From Bacteroidota bacterium (GTDB taxonomy: Bacteria; Bacteroidota; Ignavibacteria; Ignavibacteriales; Melioribacteraceae), in contig JAHISV010000002.1 in assembly GCA_018818065.1 (NCBI GenBank), positions 105,633 through 169,632 of the forward strand: a stretch of 64,000 nt of DNA, read 5' to 3'. Below, in pieces: positions 55,341-64,000 of the stretch. Below the pieces are notes generated by a model. That model had not been told where the DNA came from, did not search any database, and worked only from the letters and a program-made list of their open reading frames with translations. Position numbers and translations under genes: made by a program. Each line of letters opens with the position of its first letter. The stretch's first letter is position 1.

Positions 55341-57518
55341 TTATTTGATCAATGTTATTGGTCCCAGCCATTCATAGCTTCTATCAGCGATAGTAAGTGA
55401 ATGCTTTGCATTAGCTTCATTATTATTATTTGAGATGATAAGAATCCAGTCTAGTTCATTTCCCACGATATGCGCTGCCGTATATTCGTTATCGTTATAT
55501 AATACTTTTATTGAACTTATTCTACTCTTCGAGCCGCCGGTAAATTCACTCGTCGGATTAAAAATGCCATGTGGCTCAATAACTGAAACGAAAACATGAT
55601 TACCGGCATTTTTACGAAGCATGTATCCCGGATCGTTTCTTAAATTGAAGTGAGGATCACCTGCTCCGATACGTGTATAATACACGTCAGTCTCTGAATC
55701 TGAGTTGGTTGTAATAGAATAGAATCGTTCTTTGCTCAGCCAGGTTATTTGAGAAATATCTTTGCCTTTTCCTTTTGCCTCAACCCAAAGATGTTCGTAT
55801 CCGTTAGATTTACCCAGCGTCTTTTGTTCAGTTGTAAATGCATCATAATCAATATTGCTATCAACCAGATGCCCTTTGTAGTAAAATGGCAAATCATATT
55901 GGTGTTTACTATCCGAGTCTATTTTTAGCACATCAAGAATAATTGGTTTAATCAAAGACTCGTCCGATACCATAACCATAGTTCGCTGATACTCAACTCC
56001 GTTATAAGCGTTTACTTCTTTTGCACTGGCATATTGAAAGGCTTTGTTTTCATAATTACAAAATAATCTGTCAGAATGATACTTCTGCGAAGCGTCTTTA
56101 CTTCCTTTAAAACTGGTGGTTTCATCAACAACAAGCGTGTTGTGGGCTATCGTTTGTTTAGCGAACGAATTATTTTCCGGAAGATATCTTCCGCCATCTT
56201 TTTGTTCTGTGTTTAAAAACCGTGCGGCGCCGTAATCCTGAATTATTTCCTCTCCCTGATCATAAAACAGGAAGGACAATTTATCAAAGTGACCGTGGGA
56301 TAAACCATGGGATGTGTACTTGAATAATAAGAGTTCCTGATCTTCAGGCAATCCGTTTCTAAAAATTGATATTCCGCCCTCATCACCATTTGGTCCGTCC
56401 GAAAATTCAACCGATTGCCAGTTGAATTCTGGAATCCTTTCAAATTTTGTAAAGTCTTCAGCAACAATAAGACCAGCACCGGTTAGCGATACACGTTCCT
56501 GTTCTTTTGTAATAGATAGAAGTGGTTTTTCTCTACCATAATTTTTATAGACAAAATTTTGCGCGTAAATCATTTCCGCAGTCTTCCAGGTTTTCTCTTT
56601 CAGCGCATCATTGATTGGCAAAAATTCGCCATTTGTATATGTCATTTGTGTTGCGGCATAAAAAGCTTTACGTAATATTTCTTCCCTGTATTCATATACC
56701 TTTAGTTCTGGCAAATTGTTGTTTAATGATTCAGCAAAAACGAAAAAAGGCCACAAGGCATATCTTGCATAGTATGCCCCCTCAGTATAATATCCATCCG
56801 GCGAGAAGAGCAAGTCAAGTTGTTTTATAAACCCGCTCTGCCCATCTTTAGACTTTCCATAAAGTGATTGTTGAACAAGTTCATCGTCCCCCAATACTAT
56901 ACCTGTCATACCAACAGCAGCAACCATCCATGTTCCATGGTTATGGATTAGATTAAAATCATGCTCACATTCATTCAGGAAGAATTCTGTCATTGGTATG
57001 AAGATGCTTTGCTCAAAGAGATTTATGTCTTCCTCACTAAGAAAGTCATAAATACAATCATAGGCTTGAATAGTATGTAAAAGCCATACTGATTCATTAA
57101 GACTCTGCCAAAACAATCTTCCTGGCGTTTGTTTTTTACCCTGAGGATGTTTCCCTAATTGTGGATAGAGCTCAGCGTACTTTACTAACATGCTGCGCAC
57201 GAACTGTGCATACTTTTCTTCCTTTGTTATAGAATAAAGAAATCCAGCCATTTGCATCAAGTCGTAATTCTTTTTATGTCTCTCGTGAGTATATCCACCA
57301 CCAGGATCTTTGGGAAATGGAACATCCGGAAAACTTCCTATAGCTTCTGCCACTTGATCAACAGCGTCTTTATATGAATGATCAAATAGCAGATATTTCC
57401 CAAGACTTTGCCCAATTAATTTGGCATCGTTTTTTGTAAGGATTAGTGTAGGATGTTGGATCTGAGCTCCGACAACTGATATTATGCTTACTAATATGAT
57501 AATGACCTTCTTAATCAT
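55341..57518 (-). CDS. PL17 exo-oligoalginate lyase
   Basis: A 725-residue exported enzyme with signal peptide IIILVSIISVVGAQ. An N-terminal alpha/alpha toroid carries LIHNHGTWM near residue 194 (catalytic histidine region) and GYYTEGAYYARYAL near 250 (catalytic tyrosine), the PL17 pair seen in Alg17c. The C-terminal heparinase-II/III-like domain has HNTLVVDE near residue 460, a metal-site histidine. It releases unsaturated uronate monomers from alginate oligomers in the periplasm. ATG at 57518 is preferred over an upstream TTG (57530) and ATG (57524) because GGGAATG sits at normal distance. The SDR gene stop is 12 bases upstream. Confidence 0.9.
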   Translation of the reverse strand: MIKKVIIILVSIISVVGAQIQHPTLILTKNDAKLIGQSLGKYLLFDHSYKDAVDQVAEAIGSFPDVPFPKDPGGGYTHERHKKNYDLMQMAGFLYSITKEEKYAQFVRSMLVKYAELYPQLGKHPQGKKQTPGRLFWQSLNESVWLLHTIQAYDCIYDFLSEEDINLFEQSIFIPMTEFFLNECEHDFNLIHNHGTWMVAAVGMTGIVLGDDELVQQSLYGKSKDGQSGFIKQLDLLFSPDGYYTEGAYYARYALWPFFVFAESLNNNLPELKVYEYREEILRKAFYAATQMTYTNGEFLPINDALKEKTWKTAEMIYAQNFVYKNYGREKPLLSITKEQERVSLTGAGLIVAEDFTKFERIPEFNWQSVEFSDGPNGDEGGISIFRNGLPEDQELLLFKYTSHGLSHGHFDKLSFLFYDQGEEIIQDYGAARFLNTEQKDGGRYLPENNSFAKQTIAHNTLVVDETTSFKGSKDASQKYHSDRLFCNYENKAFQYASAKEVNAYNGVEYQRTMVMVSDESLIKPIILDVLKIDSDSKHQYDLPFYYKGHLVDSNIDYDAFTTEQKTLGKSNGYEHLWVEAKGKGKDISQITWLSKERFYSITTNSDSETDVYYTRIGAGDPHFNLRNDPGYMLRKNAGNHVFVSVIEPHGIFNPTSEFTGGSKSRISSIKVLYNDNEYTAAHIVGNELDWILIISNNNNEANAKHSLTIADRSYEWLGPITLIK

Positions 57519-57530
57519 GAACATTCCCAA

Positions 57531-58286
57531 TTAAACAAAATATAATCCACCATTTATTTCGTGAGAAGCACCTGTAATAAAAGATGATTCATCGGAAGCA
57601 AGATAATTAACTAAATCGGCAACTTCACTTGCTTTACCTTCACGTTTTAATGGTGTGATGCTAGCGACGTGAGCTCTTACTTCATCTTTTGTAAAAGTAT
57701 CGTGAAACGTTGTTGAAATCATACCCGGGGATACACAATTTACACGAATATTTTTACTCCCTAATTCTTTTGCCAATCCACGGGTAAAGGTAAGAACAGC
57801 ACCTTTAGCCGTTGCATAGGCAATAGCGCCCGGCCCGCCGCCATCACGTGCTGCCTGCGAAGCAAAGTTAACTATAGAGCCGCCGTTAGTCATAAAAGGT
57901 ATTGTAAATTTTGAGACAAGAAATACTGTCTTCATATTTAGCGTCATTAATAAATCCCAGAAATCACCATCCATCTCTTCAATTTTTTTACGTGCAACCA
58001 AACCGCCGGCTACATTAACTAATATATTAATTTCATTGCCAAAGTTTGAAACGCATTCTTTAACTACTTTCTGGATGTCTTCATCTTTTGTCATATCTCC
58101 CTGAACGGCAATTGCTTTCCCACCTTTTTCGCTAATGAGTTTCAGAGTTTCCTGAGCATCATCCGGGTTATCATAATAATTAACACATACCGAAGCCCCG
58201 TTCTCAGCAAGTTTTATGGAAACCTCTCTTCCAATATCTCTGGCCCCACCAGTTACAATGGCCACTTTTCCATCTAAATTTGTCAT
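57531..58286 (-). CDS. dehR: SDR oxidoreductase, DEH reductase (4-deoxy-L-erythro-5-hexoseulose-uronate to KDG)
   Basis: A 251-residue short-chain dehydrogenase. TGGARDIGREV near residue 11 is the NAD(P) loop, NVAGG near 93 and the catalytic Ser in FASQAARDGG and Tyr-Lys in IAYATAKGAV near 155, and the tail ITGASHEINGGLYFV. In alginate operons this type reduces the linear DEH to 2-keto-3-deoxygluconate. The function is inferred from context since SDRs are versatile; cofactor choice cannot be read with confidence. It lies between the FadR regulator and PL17. Confidence 0.82.
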   Translation of the reverse strand: MTNLDGKVAIVTGGARDIGREVSIKLAENGASVCVNYYDNPDDAQETLKLISEKGGKAIAVQGDMTKDEDIQKVVKECVSNFGNEINILVNVAGGLVARKKIEEMDGDFWDLLMTLNMKTVFLVSKFTIPFMTNGGSIVNFASQAARDGGGPGAIAYATAKGAVLTFTRGLAKELGSKNIRVNCVSPGMISTTFHDTFTKDEVRAHVASITPLKREGKASEVADLVNYLASDESSFITGASHEINGGLYFV

Positions 58287-58313
58287 TTTATCCTCGTATA
58301 TATTATTGAACTG

Positions 58314-59045
58314 TTATAATTCTTTTTCTTTGAATGCCCTGCTTATATGCTCTTCGGCAATCTTAAGATGTTCTGTCATTGCTCGTCTTGCACCGACAGA
58401 ATCATTTTTTTCTACAAAGTCATAAATTATTTGATGATGGATTAGGGCAGACTTTCTTGCATCATCAACAAAAGAAAGTATATTTGACTTTACCTTTGGA
58501 ATAAGCCTTTGAAGCGGTCTAAGTAACAAGGGCATAAATTTATTTTTAGAAGCTTTTGCCAAATCCAAATGAAACTTCAAATCATATTTTGTATGTATAC
58601 TTAAATCGCCAGTTACATTATTACTAATTCCATCAATCGCATCTCTCAATTCAGTTAGATCTTCTTCCGTTCTGTTTTGTGCAGCAAAATATGCTATGCC
58701 AGGTTCTATCATCTGTCTGGCATGAACGAGGTCATAGGCGTAATCACCCTCCAACCTGTGTTCAAAAAACTTCAACATTATATTTGTTACATTTTCGGAG
58801 GAGAAGTTTAATACAAATACTCCTTTGCCTTTTTCTATTGATACTAGTCCATGAGTATTAAGTATTCTTAAAGCCTCACGAACTGAAGTTCTGCTTACAC
58901 CGAATTGTTTACAAAGCTCCGCCTCGGAAGGCAGTTTTGATCCTGGAGGAAACCTCTTACTGAGGATGGCATCTTCTATTTGATTAGCTATAGTATGACT
59001 AATGGGTTGGCGGCTGGCCAACTGAGAAAATATTTGCTCTTCCAT
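58314..59045 (-). CDS. FadR/GntR-family transcriptional regulator of the uronate locus
   Basis: A 243-residue regulator. The winged helix-turn-helix lies near residues 15-80 (PPGSKLPSEAELCKQFGV followed by SRTSVREALRIL and GLVSIEKGKGVFVL), then the all-helical FCD domain with RQMIEPGIAYFAAQ near 108 and the metal-binding histidines of FLHxxH-type segments (KFHLDLAK near 158). Such regulators respond to uronates or KDG. It sits inside the operon, between kdgK and the reductase, so it should control its own cluster. The start is taken at MEEQIFSQLAS (59045); upstream frame runs into kdgK. No operator was identified. Confidence 0.88.
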   Translation of the reverse strand: MEEQIFSQLASRQPISHTIANQIEDAILSKRFPPGSKLPSEAELCKQFGVSRTSVREALRILNTHGLVSIEKGKGVFVLNFSSENVTNIMLKFFEHRLEGDYAYDLVHARQMIEPGIAYFAAQNRTEEDLTELRDAIDGISNNVTGDLSIHTKYDLKFHLDLAKASKNKFMPLLLRPLQRLIPKVKSNILSFVDDARKSALIHHQIIYDFVEKNDSVGARRAMTEHLKIAEEHISRAFKEKEL

Positions 59046-59073
59046 AATCTTCGGAGTTTGTTTTAGAATAGTT

Positions 59074-60105
59074 TTAGCGTTCCACTCTTCCCGAGGCGTT
59101 TCCCTGGGCGAGTTTTGTAACTTCATCAATAGATGCCAGATTGAAGTCACCAGGAATAGTGTGTTTAAGACACGAGGCAGCAACAGCAAATTCCAATGCG
59201 TCTTTCGAAGACTGCATTGTTAATAATCCATATATAAGTCCGCTGGCAAAAGAATCTCCGCCACCAACCCGGTCTACAATTTGAATATCGTATACTTTAG
59301 ATCTGTAAGGTTTCAGACAATCCTTACTATCGTGAAGGATGGCGCTCCATCCATTTCTTGAAGCAGAATAAGATTCTCGAAGTGTGATTGCAACAGTTTC
59401 AAATTCATATTTACTTTTTAGCGATTTAGTAAGAAGGGCATATCCCTCTGCTGAAATTTCAGCATTCTCAACATTTGTGTTTGCCGGAATCATTCCCAGA
59501 CTCTTCTCAGCATCTTCTTCATTTGCTATGCATACATCAACATATTCCATCAATGGATTCATAACCTTTTGAGCTTCTTTCTCTGACCACATTTTTTTCC
59601 TGAAGTTCAGATCGCAACTGATCTTTACGTCAAGTTCTTTCGCTTTTTTACATGCTTCAAGCAGAACAGCCTGTGCATTTGTTCCTAACGCAGGAGTAAT
59701 GCCGGTCCAGTGAAACCAATCTTTATTATGAAAGACTATATCCCAATCAATCTCTTTTATTTTTATATCACTAATAGCAGAGTGTGCTCTGTCATATACT
59801 ACTTTTGAAGGTCGTTGACTCGCACCTGTCTCTAAAAAATATATTCCCACTCTCTCACCATCACGGATGATATAATCAGTATTAACTCCAAACCTTCTTA
59901 GATGGTTTATAGCAGATTGCCCGATTTCATGTTTGGGTAATCTTGAAACGAAGTAACTTTCTACTCCATAATTTGATAATGAAACAGCTACATTTGCCTC
60001 TCCGCCGCCATACGTAACATCAAAAGAATCACTCTGTACGAATCTCTTAAATCCCGGAGTACTCAAGCGCAGCATTATTTCACCGAATGTAACTACTTTC
60101 TTCAT
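59074..60105 (-). CDS. kdgK: 2-keto-3-deoxygluconate kinase
   Basis: A 343-residue PfkB-family sugar kinase. VTFGEIMLRLSTPGFKRFVQ at the N-terminus, YGGGEANVAVSLSNYG near residue 33 and the catalytic base aspartate in RVGGGDSFASGLIYG near 285 are the PfkB signatures. It phosphorylates KDG to KDPG. Its length, somewhat larger than E. coli KdgK (309), is normal for the Bacteroidetes-type. Eda follows 14 bases upstream in the sequence, and the FadR gene comes after. Confidence 0.92.
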   Translation of the reverse strand: MKKVVTFGEIMLRLSTPGFKRFVQSDSFDVTYGGGEANVAVSLSNYGVESYFVSRLPKHEIGQSAINHLRRFGVNTDYIIRDGERVGIYFLETGASQRPSKVVYDRAHSAISDIKIKEIDWDIVFHNKDWFHWTGITPALGTNAQAVLLEACKKAKELDVKISCDLNFRKKMWSEKEAQKVMNPLMEYVDVCIANEEDAEKSLGMIPANTNVENAEISAEGYALLTKSLKSKYEFETVAITLRESYSASRNGWSAILHDSKDCLKPYRSKVYDIQIVDRVGGGDSFASGLIYGLLTMQSSKDALEFAVAASCLKHTIPGDFNLASIDEVTKLAQGNASGRVER

Positions 60106-60119
60106 TGATTAATATTCTC

Positions 60120-60779
60120 CTAATTTCTCTTGATTGTATCCCTAAAGGAATTTATACTATTCATTAATCTATCCGCGTTTTTTGTTAGCTCAGTATAATT
60201 ATTGTCATTTATTAATTTCTTATCAACAAGAGCGCTTCCGACCCCAACGGCACAAGCTCCGGCGGAGAGCCACTCCCCTGCATTATCAAGTGTAACGCCA
60301 CCAGTCGGCATTATATTAAGAAACGGCATAGGTGCCTTTACAGATTTAAAGAAACTCATTCCCAGAATATCTGCTGGAAATACCTTAACAACATCCGCGC
60401 CAATTTCATATGCTCTAAATATTTCTGTTGGAGTAAATGCCCCAGGCATCACAGGTTTACCATGAGCATGAGCTGTTCTTATAATTTCATCCTTGGTAAC
60501 AGGACTAACGATAAACTGCGCACCGGCTTCAATTGCTTCTTCTACCATGGTTTTATTTGTTACAGAACCAACTCCAACCAGCAGATCAGGAATGTTCAAT
60601 TTTGTTAATTCCCGAATTGCACCAATAGCGTTTGGAACAGTCATTGTGACTTCTAAAATATTTACACCACCATCACAGAGCGCTCTTGCTACCTTTTCCA
60701 TTTTACTATCATCATCTATCCGAACTACGGCAACTGCACCATTGTCAAGAATGGTTTTTAAGATTTCATCTCTGGTCAT
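60120..60779 (-). CDS. eda: KDPG aldolase (2-keto-3-deoxy-6-phosphogluconate aldolase)
   Basis: A 219-residue class I aldolase (DapA-like barrel). GAVAVVRIDD, LEVTMTVPNAI near residue 40, VGVGSVTN near 69 with the catalytic Glu, and the Schiff-base lysine in VVKVFPADILG near 135 are family marks. It splits KDPG into pyruvate and glyceraldehyde-3-phosphate, feeding glycolysis. Also able to serve the Entner-Doudoroff route. First gene after the T9SS PL6 lyase, at a distance of 24 bases. Confidence 0.93.
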   Translation of the reverse strand: MTRDEILKTILDNGAVAVVRIDDDSKMEKVARALCDGGVNILEVTMTVPNAIGAIRELTKLNIPDLLVGVGSVTNKTMVEEAIEAGAQFIVSPVTKDEIIRTAHAHGKPVMPGAFTPTEIFRAYEIGADVVKVFPADILGMSFFKSVKAPMPFLNIMPTGGVTLDNAGEWLSAGACAVGVGSALVDKKLINDNNYTELTKNADRLMNSINSFRDTIKRN

Positions 60780-60803
60780 GTTTTCCTTTTTTAATTAATT
60801 TTA

Positions 60804-62969
60804 TTACTTGACGAGTGTCATTTTGTTAATGAGATTGCCTGAGGATGATGCTAGTTGATAATAATATGTCCCCGAGGGTAAACCTGATGCGTCGAATTGA
60901 AAAGAATAAGATCCTGCACTATAAAACCCGGAACAGATATCTTTTATTTTTTGTCCAAGCGAATTATATATTAGGAGAGTTATATAGTCTTCCTTTTCCA
61001 GCGAGAAACTTATACTTGTTGTTGGATTAAATGGATTAGGATAATTCTGTGAAAGTGAAAAGGTATTATCAATTTCATTTTCTTCAACTGCAGTTACTTC
61101 TATAAAGGTTGGAGAAACAACTTTGTTTCCATCCATCACAAGAGTAATTGGGTTTTTAGTTCCCGATAATGAACCACCCCAACTTGAGAATGCCCAACCA
61201 GCTTCAGGAACAGCCGTAATAGTAACAGTTGTTCCTTCCGGATATTCATTCATCAGAGGATCAACTTCAACGTTTCCCGACCCAAGAACCCAAAAGCTTA
61301 GTTTGTAAAGATTCGGATCACTATAGTTAGCCGTAATAGACATATGTGAATCCATAACAACTGTTATTGGGTTCTCATTTGAGACAACATCCCCCGTCCA
61401 GCCTTCAAATGTTGATCCGCTTTGTGGTACTGCTGTTAATGATACCTCTGTTCCGGGCTCAAAAATTGTTCCTATAGGATCTGTAGTTACCTCTCCTCTA
61501 CCGTTATTCTCGATAAATAGCCCAACAGGCAAAGCTTCGTTTAGCCACGAAGGTCCTACATCTTCAGCCGATAGTGGTCCCCTATTTACGGTTTCATCAG
61601 AAACCTGATCCGCACCCGCATCTTTTAATATACCTCTGCTCTGTCCATCCATATCATCAATAATCTCAGGGTAATCCCCAACAGAAGCACCAATAACAGG
61701 ACTTACTGAAGAAGGTCTAAAAAGATTATCAGCAGATAATTCTAAAAGAGGATCCTCTTCGGATATTCCAACAATGGATTCCATTCCAAGAGATGAACCG
61801 CTAAAATAATTTCCTTCCCATTTAAATTCTTCTGGTGTATCATAAATGTTTATTAACTGGTTATCAGATTTAATTACATTATTGGCTATAGTACTTTGAG
61901 CAGGAGGTAATGACAGTTCAGTGCTTACGCCAGTGCCAATTGCAATATTACTAACACAATTCACAATTGTATTAAATGCAACTGTAGCATTTTTAACCTG
62001 AAAATATCTATTCAAAGGTGAATTTGGAACTCCATTCATAAAAGTTATAGGTGACCGCCAATCTACAGAATTACCAGTTAGTCCTTCAAAATAATTATTA
62101 ATCACAACATGGTCTTCACCAATAATTCTCACACCGCCACTTCCGCTTTTTCCTTCGCCAATAAAATAGTTGCCTTCAACTCTTGATCCGTTTCCATGCC
62201 TTAGAGTAAGCATTCCGTTGCATTTGTAAAATGTATTATATCTGAATGTGTTGTTACCCGTTTTGTTTGATATAATTTCTATTTCACCATCACACTCTTC
62301 AAAATAATTATATTCAACTATGCAGCCAGCATCACTCATTGATACATCACTTGTTCCGATTCTAATTGTCTCACCGCCATTCTCACCAAGTGCCGGTCTA
62401 TGCCCAAAATAGTTATGGTCTATTTGATGATAAACCTGCTGATCCGTTTTAGGCCAGACCACTAATGTTGCTCCGCTATTGGTTTTTCCTGTAAAGTAGC
62501 AATGATCTACCCGGTTATTTTTTCCATAAATTGATAAGTATTTATATTCATCTCTTGGTGTTGCCGGGTTGTAGTTTACAATTGAGGTATTAGTAACTCT
62601 ACAGTAATTTGATTCCGAACCGTTGCGAAATTCAATAACATGCCCATCGGTAGTGTATCCTGCTATGAATCTTAGTCCGTCAATTTTTATATAAGTTCCA
62701 CCGAATCTGAACTTCGAGTTTCCCGTGAATATTACATGTCCGGGCGTTTCAGGCATTATAACTATTGAATCACCTTGGGCACCATTTCCTTTAAACTGTA
62801 CTTCCTGATTCAACCAAACTCCATCCCTTAAAAGGATAGTATCTCCTGGTGATACAACACTACTAAAGCTGTTAAGTTCTGTGGCATTATTTGCTACGCG
62901 AGTAGTAGCATTTAATCTTATTATTATAAAAATGAGAAAGAGAGCCGCAAAAATAAGAATTCGTTTCAT
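60804..62969 (-). CDS. PL6-family alginate lyase with two InlB-like repeats and type IX secretion sorting domain
   Basis: A 721-residue exported enzyme (signal peptide about 1-22). Residues 25-480 form the PL6 beta-helix; the catalytic lysine and arginine of the family sit in IISNKTG (K236) and LTLRHGN (R257), so activity is expected. Two divergent InlB-B-like repeats (about 485-555 and 555-625) of the FEGWTGD/VVMDSHMS and FSSWGGS/LVMDGN pattern may act as spacers or carbohydrate-contact modules. A C-terminal Por/T9SS type A domain (LSQNYPNPFNPTTS near 640) ends in KMTLVK. It would be secreted and anchored or released. A hairpin precedes the start by about 20 nt. Confidence 0.9.
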   Translation of the reverse strand: MKRILIFAALFLIFIIIRLNATTRVANNATELNSFSSVVSPGDTILLRDGVWLNQEVQFKGNGAQGDSIVIMPETPGHVIFTGNSKFRFGGTYIKIDGLRFIAGYTTDGHVIEFRNGSESNYCRVTNTSIVNYNPATPRDEYKYLSIYGKNNRVDHCYFTGKTNSGATLVVWPKTDQQVYHQIDHNYFGHRPALGENGGETIRIGTSDVSMSDAGCIVEYNYFEECDGEIEIISNKTGNNTFRYNTFYKCNGMLTLRHGNGSRVEGNYFIGEGKSGSGGVRIIGEDHVVINNYFEGLTGNSVDWRSPITFMNGVPNSPLNRYFQVKNATVAFNTIVNCVSNIAIGTGVSTELSLPPAQSTIANNVIKSDNQLINIYDTPEEFKWEGNYFSGSSLGMESIVGISEEDPLLELSADNLFRPSSVSPVIGASVGDYPEIIDDMDGQSRGILKDAGADQVSDETVNRGPLSAEDVGPSWLNEALPVGLFIENNGRGEVTTDPIGTIFEPGTEVSLTAVPQSGSTFEGWTGDVVSNENPITVVMDSHMSITANYSDPNLYKLSFWVLGSGNVEVDPLMNEYPEGTTVTITAVPEAGWAFSSWGGSLSGTKNPITLVMDGNKVVSPTFIEVTAVEENEIDNTFSLSQNYPNPFNPTTSISFSLEKEDYITLLIYNSLGQKIKDICSGFYSAGSYSFQFDASGLPSGTYYYQLASSSGNLINKMTLVK

Positions 62970-63091
62970 TTAGTTTCCATTATTAAAAAAAGGCTGTTCC
63001 AAACTTGTATAAAACAGTGGTTGCAATGCGACTTTACAAGCTAGCATGAGGGAGCTTTTTGGAACAGCCTTAAAATTACTCTACAGTGTTA
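62970..63091 (-). terminator. long terminator hairpin with structured loop before the PL6 gene
   Basis: AAGGCTGTTCCAAA (62990-63003) pairs exactly with TTTGGAACAGCCTT (63058-63071) around a 54-base loop that has its own CTTGTA/TACAAG pairing; on the minus strand a run of seven Ts follows. It lies 20 bases after the preceding gene's stop codon and about 20 bases before the PL6 ATG. The 14-bp stem is a clear terminator; the branched loop is unusual. Confidence 0.82.
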
Positions 63092-64000
63092 TTACTTTAA
63101 GAGAAGCATTTTCTTTGATAAGACAGTGTTATTGCCTTGTAAACTATATATGTAAACACCAGATGATAATCTTGAAGCATCAAAATTAACAACATGATGT
63201 CCTGCTGCAATTTCTTGGTTAATAAGATTAGCAACTTCCTGACCAAGTATATTATATATCTTGAGTGAGAAAATACCTGAGGCAGGAATAGTAAATTCAA
63301 TTTTTGTAGATGGATTAAATGGATTAGGATAATTCTGAGATAGAACGTAATCAGTTGGAACCTGCTCAACCTCATCAATTGCAGTTAGTTGACCATCCGG
63401 CGTCCATCTTCTATCACCAATTGCTCCGCCATCGTGACCTAAGGATAATAAAGGAGAATTTTCGGACATTGTGAAGTTGCCATTCGCTGCATCTGCAAAT
63501 CCGGGATCGAGAGCATAAACGGAAGCTTCATCAACAAATCCGGCTAATTCCGCACCAGACCATGTTCCGGCTTCAGGAACAAATGTACCATAATCAAGAA
63601 CAACAGTATCTCCACTTGCCTTGGCTCCCGATATTGCAAATGTATCTACGTTCGCTACAAATGAACCCATTCTTTGGAAGGTAATTAATGATCCTGTTCC
63701 GCTGAATGTATCATTACCAATTTTGCTGTCAACAATCAGAAGATTACGCATAATAGTGTTTTCGTGATCTCTTTCCCAGATTACTCTTCTTTGACATTGG
63801 TAGAATGTACAATTTTCAATTAATACATAACCATCAGGAGTTAGTACATCTCCATCACTTTCAATTTTTATAGCTGATCCATTAATGTTAATGAATGTAC
63901 AGTTGCGAATAGTAAGAGTAGAATATGATGTGCCATCTAATGGAACTGGCTCTTTGTGCGTGTTAATTGCTCTTATGGCTTCATCACCTGTATTCTCTAG
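63092..64000 (-). CDS. secreted parallel-beta-helix protein with type IX sorting domain (partial)
   Basis: Only the last 302 residues are inside the window; the frame is open to the edge. The visible N-terminal part has beta-helix turns (IRNCTFINING near the edge, then LIENCTFYQCQ) like the second helix of the PL6 lipoprotein. Then comes a linker with FADAANGNFTMSENSPLLSLG, a typical end of DUF5123/alginate-associated surface proteins, and a T9SS type A domain (LSQNYPNPFNPSTK). A role in alginate binding or cleavage is likely by neighbourhood only. Its terminator hairpin follows at 62990-63071. Confidence 0.75.
   Translation of the reverse strand, partial: LENTGDEAIRAINTHKEPVPLDGTSYSTLTIRNCTFININGSAIKIESDGDVLTPDGYVLIENCTFYQCQRRVIWERDHENTIMRNLLIVDSKIGNDTFSGTGSLITFQRMGSFVANVDTFAISGAKASGDTVVLDYGTFVPEAGTWSGAELAGFVDEASVYALDPGFADAANGNFTMSENSPLLSLGHDGGAIGDRRWTPDGQLTAIDEVEQVPTDYVLSQNYPNPFNPSTKIEFTIPASGIFSLKIYNILGQEVANLINQEIAAGHHVVNFDASRLSSGVYIYSLQGNNTVLSKKMLLLK

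Noticed and set aside
1033..64000. Long open frames on the opposite strand of clpC, gcvP, purD, guaB and others
   Set aside because: They are shadows of the well-supported coding frames, with no domain, start signal or conserved motif.

Overview
The window reads as a chromosome segment of a low-GC, Gram-negative bacterium of the Fibrobacteres-Chlorobi-Bacteroidetes group, most like Ignavibacteria. Reasons: two secreted proteins end in type IX secretion sorting domains with the NYPNPFNP signature; there is an Omp85-type outer-membrane protein and Gram-negative phospholipid and fatty-acid gene clusters; ribosome binding sites are mostly weak and purine-rich; and there is no Gram-positive signature. 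A complete alginate-degradation operon suggests a marine or brown-algae-associated life. The taxon is an inference from these features, because no database search was possible.

Layout. 1-4.2 kb (minus): an aspartokinase cut by the window edge, then a bacterial-microcompartment electron-transfer pair (PduT-like shell trimer and PduS-like flavin/Fe-S protein) translationally coupled to a PP2C phosphatase. 4.3-9.0 kb (minus): secreted M64 metallopeptidase, pyrE, pterin dehydratase, clpC. 9.3-12.8 kb (plus): flotillin floA, a small membrane protein, a UvrD-like helicase, then a repeat-rich intergenic island. 13.1-17.8 kb: pyrophosphatase, a nucleoside-salvage operon (cdd-tdk-nupC-punA) closed by a terminator, and a REP-associated (RAYT) transposase. 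17.9-23.2 kb (minus): rsmE, a POTRA/Omp85 protein, a CoA-binding-protein gene broken by an in-frame TGA, gcvP. 23.3-30.7 kb (minus): one long lipid operon, DUF177-rpmF-plsX-fabH-fabD-DUF3109-fabG-acpP-fabF-rnc.

30.9-36.3 kb: prsW, nadD, meaB and an acyl-CoA carboxylase beta subunit (plus) facing an acyl-CoA dehydrogenase (minus), suggesting branched-chain or odd-chain acyl-CoA catabolism. 36.4-38.8 kb (plus): an unknown exported protein, an NtrC-type regulator, an HIT protein. 38.8-49.9 kb (minus): guaB-glycosyltransferase-purD, a glutaryl-CoA-dehydrogenase-like gene, and the long purC-DUF971-pgsA-pgpA-cinA-thpR-recA-recX run. Two small unknown genes follow.

51.3-64.0 kb (minus) is the most distinctive part, an alginate utilisation locus. 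Two PL6 lyases (one a lipoprotein, one exported by type IX secretion) cut the polymer, PL17 releases monomers, an MFS permease imports uronates, KdgF opens the unsaturated ring, an SDR reduces DEH to KDG, KdgK phosphorylates it, and Eda splits KDPG to pyruvate and glyceraldehyde-3-phosphate; a FadR/GntR regulator sits inside. No SusC/SusD pair is visible. Both PL6 genes are preceded, within about 20-30 nt of their start codon, by a terminator-like hairpin, which suggests attenuation or a promoter packed against the terminator. No tRNA, rRNA, CRISPR array or prophage was found.
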